Below are positions 1 to 12,206 of a stretch of DNA of 64,000 bases, piece by piece; the stretch's first letter is position 1; each line of letters begins with the position of its first letter. The DNA is from Hypomyces perniciosus (Eukaryota > Ascomycota > Sordariomycetes > Hypocreales > Hypocreaceae). Position numbers and translations under genes: made by a program. The notes beneath the pieces were generated by a model, which worked only from the letters and a program-made list of their open reading frames with translations, ran no database searches and was not told the origin of the DNA. The stretch covers positions 4,092,001-4,156,000 of the forward strand of contig SPDT01000004.1 in assembly GCA_008477525.1 (NCBI GenBank). The letters are read 5' to 3'.

Positions 1-253
1 ACTACTGCTGCTGCCACTGCCGCTCCTCCCACCTCGTTCGAGATACTCCGTATACCTTCGCACGCTTCGGCCCGGCGCACCCTTCACCGTTCTGCAAACT
101 CGTCTGCTGCATCGGGCGGACAGACTCAGCGCAGCGTCTTCCAACTGTCGTCACCCCCTCTTGTGCGACCCGACGACAATCGACTGCTATCGCTACCTTA
201 CCTATAGCACCGAGCATCTTCTTCGACCTTCCCTTTCTCGCAGTCTCCCAACG

Positions 254-2423
254 ATGCCTCCCCCTTCTTCGGCGCAACAAAAGGTCTTGATTGCCCAGTT
301 CGTCGCCCTGGCGGGGGTGACGGAACGGCAGGCGACTCGGGTACGTCGAAACGGGCAAAACGATGCCCTGTCCTCATACTCTGTACATACATATACATAC
401 GAGTAGTAGTACTACTACATCCCTACATCTACATACCATACATACATAATGCCTGCCACCGTAACCCGGTCCGATGGGAAAATTGGGACTTTGCGATCGC
501 CTATTTCGGCTTCGTCTCCAATTTGTCCATCGGCCGGTAGCAAGGCGGCGCGGCAAAGCAGATGAAACAAACGCATTCCGATTTAGTGGTTCAACGGCCG
601 GCTGACGTTAGGGTGGTGTGCAGTATCTGAAAGCAACTGGCTACAACCTCAATGAGGCTGTTGATACGTAAGTTCTCAGATCCCCCCCCTTTCTCCCTCC
701 TCACCCTTCTTTGCCCTTATGCCCCTGTCCCTGCCCATCGCATCTTCCTCGAATCAGCCTTGCCACGGCGCTTCTCGGACAATTTTACGTATCGATCATG
801 CAATGCATCATCAGTATTCCGATGTTGTTATCGGTGTGGATTTGTCTGTGGGGTCCCACTCGACTTGTTAGACACTCGACAGAGTACGGCCGAGCGCCGC
901 CGATACTACTGAAACAGATACGTCAGAAACAACAGCGCGCCAAGATGTTACCTTCTCAACTTATCTTGTGCCTGCTTGCTTGTCTCCTGAGTATCGCGAT
1001 GCCCTTTCACACCTGCTTTCCCCATTGACTTGCTCGACCCCCCCAACAAGTGGCCCTCGACGCACTAAGACTGCGAAATTTACCCTTCTTACGCGCCAAC
1101 GTCCATCTCCCCGCCTCCCCCGGCCGCTTGTCGGTCCCATTCCTCGTGTTGCTAAGGGCTTGTTGGGAAGTGATCCTTCCAAACGATAACCCAAGCCTCG
1201 GGGACAACAACAGCAACAGCGACAACATCAACAACAACTTCCTGCACCTCGGGACTGGAATGATGCTAGGATGGAAAGGCGTTAAACGGCATCTACCTTC
1301 CAAGGTCGCAAAGATCGTCCCTCTATGGTCGTCGTCCAAAGCGAAGCGGGAAAAGCAGGCCACAGATGGTCCCGTGAAGGGGCAACCGGCACGGTATATC
1401 ATTCCGGCATGACGAGCACAATTGGATTAAGACCATCATCATTAACCAGGATGGCTGTTTTTGGACCTCTACCAAGTGGTAGCATGGCGTCATTTTCCCT
1501 TGAATCGCGACCACAATACATACACATGGGTCTTCCGACAACAAGGACTAACCGGCGGTCGATGTAGGTTTTTCGGTGCCGATGCTGAGGCAGTCAAAGG
1601 CCCAAACCCTTTGGAGTTGAAATTAAATGCCTTGTTTGACTCGTTAAGAGGTGCTTTTTCCTGGGCCAACGCTTTCTACACCTTCTCCGCTAACGCTTTC
1701 TGCCAGATGGGGATAACGATGAAAAGGATAAGCTTGAGCTGGAGTCCACCATGGGCTATCTCAGCGGCAAGCTGAATGTGAACCTAGAGAATGCCGAACT
1801 GTTTGTCGTGTTGGACTTGGTCCAAGCTCCGATTGTGGGAGAGATCACCAGGGCAGGCTTTGTTGGTGGGTGGAAGTCAACTGGGTAAGTGAGATTATCT
1901 ATCCAATCGTAGTACATGGCTTTCCAATCTGCTTTTAGTCTGCGCTGCAGATGATGGTACTGATCCGCTTATCGTGTATAGGATTTCTGCAACACACGAC
2001 GACCACGCAACCTATATCCAGAAACTCACTTCATCCCTCTCGACGGATTCGACACTCTTCAAAAAGGTCTACAAGTACACTTTTGTCAGTGGTCGCGAAC
2101 GGGACCAAAAGGCCTTGAGCTTGGAAAATGCCGTGGTCTATTGGAATATGTTATTCGCATTACCCGGCATGCCATGGAAGAGCAAGAACCACGACTGGTT
2201 GGAGCTGTGGAAAACGTTCTTGAGCGAGAAGTGGACGCGATCGGTCAATAGGGATATGTGGAACATGGTGCTAGAATTCGCCCTGAAGAGCATGGACGAC
2301 GAGACCCTGTCATTCTGGAATGAAGACGGCGCATGGCCAAGCGTGATCGACGACTTTGTCAGCTGGTGCAAGGCGAAGGGAATTGGCAAAACCGAGACGA
2401 TGGAGGTTGATGACGGCCAATGA
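254..2423 (+). CDS. DCN1: DCN1-like protein, cullin neddylation scaffold (five exons)
   Basis: Scaffold-type E3 that helps attach NEDD8/Rub1 to cullins. Exons 254-340, 624-667, 1568-1650, 1707-1884 and 1982-2423 join in frame to 277 aa, close to the usual size. Residues 1-45 form a UBA-like domain (QFVALAGVTERQATR, then YLKATGYNLNEAVDTFF). From about residue 75 comes the potentiating-neddylation (DCUN1) domain, with ALFDSLRDGDNDE, LDLVQAPIVGEITRAGF and the typical C-terminal SFWNEDGAWPSVIDDFV. All four introns are GT-AG; intron 2 (668-1567) is 900 nt, very long for a fungus, with branch sequence CTAAC just before its TAG acceptor. Intron 1 is 283 nt. The start at 254 is the first ATG and gives the expected UBA-like N-terminus. 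Identification is by family motifs; confident. Confidence 0.9.
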
Positions 2424-2974
2424 ATTTCGATGACAACCACGAGGCATGCATGATAACCATGATTTAACGCTGCCGATATTGCATAGGCGGAGGTGGAGAT
2501 GGCCGACAAAGAAAGGGCATTACGAGCATACACGAAGCAAGCCGCATTTATGAAGACCATACTGGTCTCAGCTTAGAGAGATTTTGGTCGAGGGTAGGGT
2601 GCTTGACACTCGGCCCTGTCAATGACGTTATGATAGATGTGTAGGACGAACGAATCAAGCATCAACTTCCGAACATGTCATGGGACGTTGATGTTAGCAG
2701 AGAACTCCTATATATCCCCCGATGCCGTACTGTCCGTTATACACCTTGTTTTTTGTATAAGACATCTCTTGATGTCCATTTCCCGTACCACATGGTGCCG
2801 CCATGGGACGATTCAGGCGTTTCCTCCTGTTGTATACCATCATCCCCCCAGTCCGTAATATCGTACACGGCATATACAATCCCGTTCATATGCTCCCTTG
2901 GATGTCATCTGAAACAGCTCGGGTTTTCAAATTTTTATTTTTTTTCATCTCTCCATTCATTCATTTCCCTTCAC
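2424..2974. other. Convergent 3' flank between DCN1 and bS6m genes
   Basis: Tail-to-tail intergenic stretch of about 550 bases. It must hold both 3' UTRs. A T-rich run around 2934-2950 is compatible with 3'-end processing signals of the minus-strand gene's neighbourhood. No further gene is seen. Confidence 0.5.
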
Positions 2975-3459
2975 TTACGCCTCACTGCCCTGCGTCCTCC
3001 ACTTGGGCCCGCCAAAGCGACTCAACGTCTCCAGCTTGCCATCGCCTAGTTTCACGTGCGAAGAGCGAATCATGCGCGGCTCGAGGCGCAAGGTGGTGCG
3101 CACGGTGCTGTGGACTTTGGAGGAGGCGTCGTAGCGCATGACGAAGTAGTGGCCGTGGGTGTGCTTCATCTGGTGGATGGAGATGGGTTTGGGGAGCGAG
3201 AAGACGCCCCAGTTGGAGAGGCCGCGGATGACGCCGCCGTTTTTGAGGACGAGGGAGCCGACGGTTTGGGCGATCCTGTGTGTAGCAGTAGACTGGTTAG
3301 GATTTGTTGCGGTTCTTGTTGGGTGAATGGGTGTGGGTAGACGTACTCCTTCACCTCTGTGAGGTTGCCCGGGCGGACCTATAAAGCCGGCTAGTTAGCA
3401 ATCACAATTGGCCATGGAACCAGAGGGTGGCCTACAATGGCAATGAGTTCGTAGAGCAT
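2975..3459 (-). CDS. MRP17: Mitochondrial small-subunit ribosomal protein bS6m (three exons)
   Basis: Component of the mitochondrial 37S ribosomal subunit. Exons 3459-3436, 3378-3347 and 3275-2975 join to 118 aa beginning MLYELIAIVRPGNLTEVKE, the standard start of the S6 family, followed by a GGVIRGLSNWG segment and the YFVMRYDAS strand. The stop is at 2975. Two introns (57 and 71 nt) are GT-AG and interrupt the first 20 codons, a common arrangement in fungal ribosomal protein genes. The protein starts directly with the S6 fold and has no cleavable presequence, as in other fungal homologues. It is convergent with DCN1. Confidence 0.9.
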
Positions 3460-3813
3460 TTTGACGACGGCATCTACATGTGGAAGGTCGGCCAGTGAAG
3501 TCGCAAGACTGCTCGCAGGCCTTGGAAGATCTCGAATTCTGGAGCATGGGCGGGTATATGCCGAGAATCTGCCGTGGTGAACTACACGGTGAGGCGGGGC
3601 ATTTTCAAGGGTTAGGGTTCGCCATGAAATGAGAGATGCGAGATAATACGATGCTGCAGGATTGTACAAAAATAGTCCACATATCGTGATCCTGCTCAGC
3701 TATGCTACGTTACATATCATAACAAGACGGAGTATTTTTTCATCTAATTTCCGTGTTATCGTACAATAATGGTCATCATACACGAGAAAGATGGGCCCAT
3801 CTTCCTCAGCTGT
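3460..3813. other. Promoter of bS6m gene and 3' flank of the complex I assembly gene
   Basis: 354 bases between two minus-strand genes. Contains the upstream region of bS6m and, near 3740-3790, A/T-rich sequence likely belonging to the 3' end of the upstream gene. No coding signal seen. Confidence 0.5.
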
Positions 3814-4965
3814 CTATAATTGCTCCTTTGATAGAGCTTGCCAAATACTCCACGGGAGTTTCCACCCACTGCTCTTGACGGCAAAGGGGTCGAAATTAGC
3901 CCTTTCCAGGCCCTGAAGCCACTGCTGCGCCGGCATCGCCTCCAGCAGCACACCAAAACTGTGGCGTAGGTCCCTCGCTGTGTCACTCTCTTCCTCGTAG
4001 ACGTGTTCGCCTTCGCCCTGGTGCTCGAACTCATGGCCTGGGCCCTGGCCTGCTTTTAGGCGCTTGAGCATTTCTCGTGCTGTGATGAGGTGATCGTTTG
4101 CTCGTGTTGCGACTTTGAAGACGGCGTCTTGGAGACCGGGTGCGTTGGGGCCTTGGCGGAAGACTTCTTCCTCTACAACGCCTTCTTCGGCCATGACGTC
4201 GAGGGGTAGTAGGAGACTTGGATCGCGGCTTGGTGCGTCTACTCCCGAAGGAGTTTTGACGGGTTGTGCTGGCGCTGCGAGGATAGGAATACCTCGTAGC
4301 ACAGCGACGATTCCGCAAGCTTTGCCAATGTGACTTGCTAAGTGGTCTATGTGCATCGACCGCAGCGGCATGGATGCTAGAGTTGCGTACATCATAGTTG
4401 AGTATGTGTTCTCCGCATAGTCCTCCAAACTGGCCAAACTTGCGAACGGCCGATTGTCCATGTGTTTCTCCCTCGTCCGGACCAGGCGTGAGATCCAGAA
4501 CTTGATCGACTTCTTCGTCGCACTGCCTGCTCTCTGCTCCAGCTCTTGTAGTCCCTTGTGGAGTAGAATGCAGATGGGCTCGCGGGGTGGCCGTCCGGCA
4601 AAGGTCTTGTCAATGGATTCTTGCCAGAACTTCATGCGCATGACTCCAATGGTTGGGTTAGAGACCATCTCGGGCAACCGCACGAGTTCGAGGTTTAGGG
4701 CTCGGAGGGCGGCATATGTATCCTGGACGGGGGGAGGGACGAATCGGCGGATGAGGTGAGCATCGTAGTCGCTCTTCCTAGAAGATTAGGGTTAGAGAAT
4801 TTGACACAATGTCAAACAACGGGCTTGGTGGGCGCACTGGAGCTGTGTTAAGCAATATCTTCTGGCAGATTCGATATCGGCGTCAGTTGTGATGTTGCGG
4901 CGACAGCTCCATGGAGCACGGACAAGCCTTTTCAGGCCATTGCCTAGGATTAGAGGACGCTTCAT
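3814..4965 (-). CDS. NDUFAF6-like mitochondrial complex I assembly factor (squalene/phytoene synthase fold)
   Basis: Exons 4965-4838 and 4777-3814 join in frame to 363 aa (TQLQ then KSDYDAHLIRRFVPP). The body matches the trans-isoprenyl synthase-like family used by NDUFAF6/Sicily: YAALRALNLELVRLPEMV, then RMKFWQESIDKTFAGRPP, then SLEDYAENTYSTMMYATL, and HIGKACGIVAVLRGIP. The two Asp-rich substrate motifs of true synthases are not obvious, which fits an assembly factor rather than an enzyme. The first 25 residues (MKRPLILGNGLKRLVRAPW) are basic and hydrophobic, as expected for a mitochondrial presequence. An in-frame ATG at 5013 would add 16 residues and is less likely. Head-to-head with RAD5. 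Confidence 0.82.
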
Positions 4966-5270
4966 GCAGGGAAAATTGCGAATTGGCCTGCAAGAAGCGA
5001 ATTCATGAACCAATTGACGTCATGACGTTCGTTCATAAAGTCGCATGCCGTCTTTGAGAATTGCATCTTGGGTTGGCTTGCTCGGATTCACCCGCACGAT
5101 GATTGGTCCATCCGAACAATGGGGACAATCTTTAAGGCGCAACACGCGATCACGTGACCGTTCCTCAGAAGGCGCGCCAAGTAAAGAGCTTTGGCGCGTC
5201 TCCTGGATCGCCTGGTGAGGTCACAAATAGTGGCGGAATCATAGCCATCTTCCAATGATTCCAATTAATC
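4966..5270. promoter_or_regulatory. Shared divergent promoter (complex I assembly factor / RAD5)
   Basis: 305 bases separate the two start codons. Visible sites: an inverted CCAAT box (GATTGGTCC near 5101), a CACGTGAC E-box-like core at 5151-5158 preceded by ACGCGA, a perfect GGCGCGCC palindrome at 5171-5178, and an E2F/MBF-like TTTGGCGCG at 5190-5198. ACGCG-type elements are typical of G1/S regulation, which would suit RAD5. This is motif reading only. Confidence 0.45.
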
Positions 5271-8200
5271 ATGGAGTTTGGATCTTCACAAGAGCCGCCT
5301 GCGAAAAAGCGAAGATTCTTCAGGGACCCGGATGAACCTTTGTCAGATCCGGTTGCGTTTAGCCCACGAGGCCAAGAGAGTAGTCCAGCGGTACAACGGA
5401 AGCGATTCTTTAAAACTGAAGACGAAGACGACGAGAAGGAGAAAAAGGAGAAACTTGAGATAGAACAGGATGAACGAACTAGTTTGGCCGACATTCCTGA
5501 GAATGGATTCGCTCCTGTACGGTCAATACCTTCACGGACGCAGTCACAGCCACAAGCCGAGATAAAACACGAGTCTTCGACGGTGACATTTGACAAGGAA
5601 ACATTTGAGAGCTTCGTTGGATGCAAGGTTGCGCCGGACGTCCTCCGAACGATTCAAGCTCACTGCGGCAACAATCTTGAGCGAGCTGTCAACATGTACT
5701 TTGACGGCACATACAAGAAGCTCCAGAAGCCAAAGTCCGCAGTTCGGCCTGGTCCAAGTCAAGCAGTATTGAGCACAAACACTGTACCAGATCAGCCAGC
5801 GCCTCCCCCTCTGAGACGAAACACGCCAAGTTCACGATATATCGGGGCATTCGGTGTTGAAGGCTGGGCGACACGAAGCGGAACACACCTCCTGAAGCAC
5901 GGCGAAGTCGTCAAGATCGAACGGCAAAAGATCCAACCCCCACAGCCACCGAAAATGAAGGCCAAGCTTGGCGCACCCCCTACGCCTTCGAGGGTCAATA
6001 ACGTTGCTTCAAGACGAGTCGATGTAATTGTACGATTTACGAACATCCACGGTCAGGAGATTGGCCGACTGGCAAAGGACACGGCGAATTGGGTATCTAC
6101 CTTGATGGATCAGAAGGTCTGCAAATTCGAGGGGACTTGCGTGTATTGCCCCGAACGAGCTCGGACGAACGATACGGTATTCTTGCAGCTGAGATGCTCG
6201 CTGCTGGATTCTGCTTTCTTCAACCGGAGCTTCCAACGTGCGGATGATCGATCATCTGCATTCTTTGACCAGAGCGAAACAGCACACGAGAAGGATCTGC
6301 GACTCCGGCAGGTTGCTTTGGTTCGGCTGTTTCAGGAGATCAACCTACAGCCCACTGTGACCAACGCTGCGGCGAGGGACGGCCGAAAGGGACTACTCCA
6401 AGCTGCTGAGATGGACGAGCAAAAGCAGAAGGAAACCAAGAAGACGAATACGAGCAGCAAAGATCCGGAACCTTCATCTACGGCGGATGAACCGGAGGAA
6501 GGGGAGGAGCTTGAACAAGACCAACTCGATGCGCTATACAAGAAAGCTCAAACATTCGACTTCAGCACGCCGGAGGCAGAGCCAGTGGATACTTTTGCCA
6601 TGACACTTCGACCTTATCAGAAGCAATCGCTGTACTGGATGATGGCCAAGGAGAAGGATGAAAAGAGCAACAGGGAGCCGTCTATGCATCCGTTGTGGGA
6701 GGAGTATGTGTGGCCGGTGAAGGACGTCGATGATAAGGACCTTGCACAGGTAGAAGGCCAGTCCAAGTTCTATGTCAACCCGTATTCTGGCGATTTATCA
6801 CTGGATTTCCCTGTCCAAGAGCAGCACTGTCTTGGAGGCATCCTGGCGGATGAAATGGGTCTCGGAAAAACAATCCAGATGCTCAGTTTAGTACACTCTC
6901 ACAGATCTGAGATCGCGCGGCAGGTCCGTCTCTCTAATGGCGGCATCACCAGCTTGAATCAATTGCCTAGGCTCGGAAAGAACTCGTCCAGCGTTTTAGA
7001 TGCGCCCTGCACTACGCTGGTAATTGCACCGATGTCTCTTCTCTCACAGTGGCAAAGCGAAGCCGAAAAGGCATCCCAGAACGGAACCATGAAGATTGAG
7101 CTCTATTATGGTAATGAGAAAACGGGCAATCTCCAGGCTCTCTGCTGTACTGCGAATGCATCCTGCGCTCCGGATCTTGTCATTACCAGCTATGGTGTGA
7201 TTCTGTCAGAGTTTAGCAGCATCGCCGCGAAGAATGGAGACAAATCCTTCCACGCTGGCATTTTCTCACTCAAGTTCTTTAGGGTCATTCTCGACGAAGC
7301 TCACTTCATCAAGAACAGGTCGTCCAAGACAGCCAGAGCGTGCTATGAGATAGCTGCCGATCACCGATGGGCATTGACCGGAACGCCGATTGTCAACAGG
7401 CTAGAAGACTTGTTCAGCCTGGTGCGCTTCTTGGGAGTTGAGCCGTGGAATAACTTTTCTTTCTGGAAGACATTTATTACGGTACCGTTTGAGTCTGGGG
7501 ACTTCGTGCGTGCTCTAGATGTCGTGCAAACTGTCCTGGAGCCGCTGGTCATGCGAAGAACGAAGGATATGAAGACCCCAGACGGCGAGCCTCTCGTGCA
7601 ACTGCCGCCAAAACAGATTGAGATTATCGATGTGGAGATGTCAAAGACTGAGCGGGATATATATGACTATATCTTTAATAAAGCCAAGAGGACATTTTCT
7701 AAGAACATGGAGGCGGGCACTGTGCTGAAAGCCTTCACAACGATCTTTGCGCAGATTCTGCGGCTTCGCCAATCCTGTTGCCACCCTGTTCTTGTCCGTA
7801 ACCGCGACATAGTTGCAGATGAAGAGGAGGCCGGTGCTGCTGCCGATGCGGCTGCCGGTTTGGCAGACGACATGGACCTCGAATCTTTGATTACACAGTT
7901 TACCGCCGTGACGGACGAGGCATCCAAGGAGAACCAAGCCTACGGCGCACACGCCCTGGACGAAATTCGAAACGAGGCAGAGAAGGAATGTCCACTATGC
8001 TTCGACGAGCCCATGAATGACCAAATCGTGACTGGTTGCTGGCACTCGGCCTGCAAGAAGTGCCTGCTCGATTACATGAAGCACGAGAGCGATAACAACA
8101 GGATAGCTAGATGCTTCAACTGTCGTGCGCCGCTTAACCAACGAGATTTATTCGAAGTGGTGCGGCATGACGATGAGCCGGATGTGTTTTCCAAGAAGCC

Positions 8201-8811
8201 TCGTATCAGCCTTCAGCGCTTGGGGGTCAATTCCTCATCGGCAAAGGTCGCTGCGCTTATGTCTCAACTACGAGCCCTACGGCGCGAGCGCCCGCACATG
8301 AAGTCCGTCGTCTTCTCCCAGTTCACTTCGTTCCTCTCGCTCATTGAGCCTGCTCTCACAAGAGCGAACGTCAAATTCCTGCGTCTCGACGGAAGCATGG
8401 CACAGCGCGCTCGAGCGGCAGTCCTACAGGACTTTACAGAAAAGAAGGGCTTCATGGTGCTGTTGATAAGCCTCAGGGCCGGTGGTGTGGGCCTGAATCT
8501 GACGAGCGCGGGACGCGTCTTCATGATGGACCCGTGGTGGAGCTATGCCGTGGAGTCACAGGCGATTGATCGAGTGCACAGATTGGGGCAGGAGGATGAG
8601 GTGTTGGTGAAGAGGTTTGTAGTGAAGGAGAGTGTGGAGGAGAGGATGCTGAAGGTTCAGGAGAGGAAGAAGTTTATGTGAGTTTTATGTCTGTTTTCCC
8701 TGGGTTTGAGATCTTGGTGCTAACTTGGGCAGTGCGACGTCATTGGGTATGATGAGTGATGAGGAGAAGAAACTTCAGCGGATTGAGGATATCAGGGAAC
8801 TGCTGAGTTAG
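5271..8811 (+). CDS. RAD5: DNA repair protein RAD5: HIRAN-SNF2-RING ATPase/ubiquitin ligase
   Basis: 1,161 aa from exons 5271-8677 and 8733-8811 (a 55-nt intron just before the C-terminal MMSDEEKKLQRIEDIRELL tail). Acts in error-free post-replication repair, polyubiquitinating PCNA and reversing forks. Visible in order: basic NLS-like PPAKKRRFF near residue 10; a UBA-like helix set around 105-145 (VLRTIQAHCGNNLERAVNMY); HIRAN domain from about 189 (YIGAFGVEGWATRSG); SNF2 Walker A GGILADEMGLGKT near 521; DEAH-type box LDEAHFIKN; C3HC4 RING around 905-950 (CPLCFDEP, CWHSACKKCLLDYM, CFNCRAPL); helicase-C with VFSQFTSFL and RAGGVGLNLTSA. Length and domain order match fungal Rad5; all catalytic motifs look intact. 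Confidence 0.95.
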
Positions 8812-9309
8812 ACGGGAATGGAATCGGTCGGTTGATTGGAAATGTCGGCTTTGGCATCACTGGCGTTTGTTTGTTTAGAGGGGATAGACTTGCCGGCATA
8901 TGCATATGAGCCGGGGATGAATATGTTGGCTCTTGGGTATTATTGCCCGTATATTAATGAAATGCCTGGTATCTGATGACGATATCATCATGCAGTCACG
9001 GCCACTCTAGCTCCATTCATGATCTCCTCTTTTGTAGACGCAGCATTGATCTAGGGTATGAGAAAGGGGCCCAAGGTGGTCAGCAATAGATCCAATTCCA
9101 GCAGTGTTACAATCACAATGGAGAACAAAAAGAAAGGGAAAGGCTGCGTTGTGACGGTAATTCATAATTCTATTCTCGTTGAGGCTCCTGGCCTTTTTAT
9201 AGGGGATAATCTATTTGATCCACCCTCACATCAATGAATCCATTAATAAGTAATACGCGTTGAGGCGACCCTCCTCTACCACACCCTTCATCCTCTTATC
9301 AAGCACATT
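8812..9309. other. Convergent 3' flank, RAD5 / aldo-keto reductase
   Basis: About 500 bases between two stop codons, holding 3' UTRs. AT-rich around 9150-9250. No gene or repeat seen. Confidence 0.5.
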
Positions 9310-10414
9310 TTACAGCTTAAGGACAGGTCCTGGCACACTAGCTGCGGTCTCATCCTCAGTATCGAAGAGGTTGACACGCCACGACGTTCCATCTAAACAC
9401 TGTCAGTATACGCAAAAAGGAAGATTGTGGCGGGATAAAACTCACAGTTGATAGGGACGTTGAAGCGCTTGGGATCCTCGCCAAACTTGTTCAGCGCCTC
9501 GATGGCCTCCTGATCCAACTCGACCTCCTGGAAGTTCTCTGCAATTCGCGCCAGAGTGACGGACTTGGGGATGACGGTATGGCCTCCGATCTGCGACCAG
9601 GCGAGCACGGCCTGCGCGGGGGTCACGGTCTTGCCCTGGGTCTTGGACAGTCGCTCGGCGATGGCCTTGGCTTCGGGGGAGGCGATGATCAGAGGGAGGC
9701 CCTTGGTGTTGTTGCCGAAGGCGGAGTAGGCGGTGATGACGATGTTCTTGCTGGCGCAGTAGGCGATGAGATCGTGCTGGGGGAGACGAGGGTGGCGCTC
9801 GATCTGGTTGACAGCGGGGACGACGCCGGTATCCTTGATGATGGTCTCGAGCTGCTCAGGGGGTTAACTATGAGTGTGATATCAAGGGGGTAAGAGAGCG
9901 GTCTTACGAATTCGACGGTGAAGTTGGAGACACCAACAGAGCGGACCTTGGACTTGGGCAGCTCAGTCAAGGCCTTCCAGGTCTGAGAGATGGTGACATT
10001 GCGGTTCAGGGCCATCACGCCGGGGGCAGCCTTGGGGTTGAGGTCATCACCAGGGACGAAAGCAACAGGCCAGTGGATGAGGTAAAGATCGAGGTAGTCC
10101 AAGCCCAGCTCAGCCAGCGTATCTTCCAGGGCAGCCTCAACGTCCTCGGGACGGTGGCTGTTGTTCCACAGCTTAGACGTGATGAAGATATCCTCGCGCT
10201 TCAGGCCGGGGACGTCCGCCAGAGCCTTCTTGATGCCCTCGCCGACCTCCTTCTGGTTCTCGTAGATCTTGGCCAGGTCGAGGTGGCGATAACCAAGCCG
10301 GAGAGCCTCGTAGACACCAGCGCCGACTTCGCCAGGGGCGGACTGCCAGGTGCCATAGCCGAGCGTGGGGACCTTGTGGCCGGTGCTGAGGGTGACGGTT
10401 TTCCCGAACGACAT
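9310..10414 (-). CDS. Aldo-keto reductase, GCY1/glycerol dehydrogenase-like
   Basis: 331 aa from exons 10414-9908, 9851-9446 and 9392-9310, all GT-AG. NADPH-dependent reduction of aldehydes/ketones in the cytosol. Motifs: GYGTWQSAPGEVG near the N-terminus, RHLDLAKIYENQKEVG (catalytic Asp and Tyr), FITSKLWNNSH (catalytic Lys), LIHWPVAF (His), VRSVGVSNF, NQIERHP, and IPKSVTLARIAENF for the cofactor phosphate. The tetrad D-Y-K-H is complete. I chose the ATG at 10414 (MSFGKTVTLSTGHKVP) because it aligns with the family; an upstream in-frame ATG at 10534 adds 40 low-complexity residues rich in Asn and Pro and is probably 5' UTR. The exact substrate cannot be told. Confidence 0.9.
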
Positions 10415-12206
10415 TTTGGCAACGGGTTTGTATAGGGAGGGAGAGGAATTGGTAGCTGTTTTGTTGTTGTTGTTGACGTTGGTGTAAGACGCGGGATGAT
10501 GATATCGAGGAGGACGAGGAGAGGGGAAAGGCAATTATTATACTAGCAGCATCACTATCCCTATGGAGCTTCAGCCAGGAAAGTCAACTCCATTCCATAG
10601 ATAGGCTAGCCAATACTGCTACTACTGCTAAAAGCGCTCGGAACCTCGATTTCTCCTCGAATGGATCCCATTCCCACTTACAAGCCCCTCCATGTGGGAA
10701 CCGGAGTTTATCGAGCCGTTTCCCGGGGGGAGCTTTACTATTATAAATCAAGTCCAATTGATATAACATGGAGACAGTAAATACATACATACTGTAGGTG
10801 AGAGAGATCCATGCATGACTCACGCCGGAGGTTCAAAGCGGGTGGTATGGAGATCTTGTTTTGATGCTAATGGCAATAGTAGTAATCGGTTAGAATTACG
10901 AGTTTTTTTTATTTTTAGGTTCCTATCGCCGATTGAACCCCGCGCCACTAGGAGATTCTATGTCGAGCTGAGAGTGGAAAATTACGTAGTAGTTGGTGGG
11001 GGTCTGTAAGAGCTCGTCCAGGTTAACATGGATATGCAGTAGTACTACTACTACTCTAATGATGCTCTAATGATGCTCTAATGATACTATCAGGCATAGA
11101 TTAGTAAAAGATAGTCCTGCAAGGTGCTGACCTGGAAGTTGGCCGACATCACCACATTGCATCAATCACATCATTGCCAATGCCAGCAGATAGCGTCATT
11201 TTTGCCTCGTATCATGCTTGCCCCTGAAGACCTGAAGACCTGAAGACCTGAAGACACCCAATGGAATACTCTGGATAATACGGAGTTCCTCCATTATTTC
11301 TCCGCGATTCCTCTTCCGGGCGTACTTCGTAGTTCGGTGTATCTATCCGCCGGCTTGGCCTACAAGAGGGAACATCACCATCCATTTTCGGTAATACCGC
11401 TCCGGACCCCAAACGCACGGCCGGCTCCACCCGGGCCCGATGCCGGTCATGGCGATGCTCTATTCTCCAAATGCCGACGACCATGTTTTAGTAGTAGTAT
11501 TCCCTTGTTGCCTTGATTGTAAAGCAAGACGCAGGGTGGCAATGTGCTCCATATGTAACGTAATGAGGCAGATGCAAGCCCCTTTTGCCCTTGCATGGCG
11601 GAAATACAGCGGGTTTGGCGCCTTGGTGTCACGGCACTTCTGATGGAGACAGGTCAAACTTGTATTACAAAGCGGTCTTGTAGATCGGCACGTACGATGT
11701 TGTTGTTGTTGTGTCTCTCAGACTCACCAAAAATCTGTAGGCTCTCCTGGTGCAACTTCAAACCCCTCATATCACATACCTGTCACCCATCAGTCTCCCT
11801 AGACCCCACGAACCTCAACAAATAAAACACCAAGCATCATGTCCCAAACTTCTGAAGATACAACCGCAAGTATACCAGCGGGAAAACCATGTTTCAATCT
11901 CAGGACAGCCAGCTCTCCGTCGGGATCCTCAAACAGTAGAACCAAAATAACAACAGACAAACAAGATGGAGCATGAAGTCGTCAGCAAACTTCCTCTCAA
12001 TGACGATATAAAAAGCGTAGAGACCAGAATGAGAAGAGACCATGCTTCAATCCAAGGAATCAAAACTCGCAGGCAGTTACCTGCAGTAGGAAACTTGCTC
12101 TGGCCCAATGTTCCTCGAAGGGGCCATCATGCTCCTCCCAATCGGCTCCATGCCATACCTCGCCAATCTTCCTCGAGCACCACACATTCAGCCTCGCGAA
12201 GGCCGC
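10415..12206. other. Long intergenic region with short tandem repeats
   Basis: About 1.8 kb between divergent genes. It holds a (TAC/TAG)n-type run near 11040, three copies of an 11-bp unit CTCTAATGATG at 11054-11085, and four copies of an 8-bp unit CCTGAAGA at 11223-11254. The open frames here are short and low in coding character. I see no gene. Confidence 0.5.
11223..11254. repeat. Four tandem copies of an 8-bp unit
   Basis: Direct reading shows CCTGAAGA repeated four times without interruption. Likely a polymorphic minisatellite; no function inferred. Confidence 0.85.

Noticed and set aside
10415..10534. 40-residue N-terminal extension of the aldo-keto reductase
   Set aside because: Asn/Pro/Ser low complexity and absent from the family fold; treated as 5' UTR.
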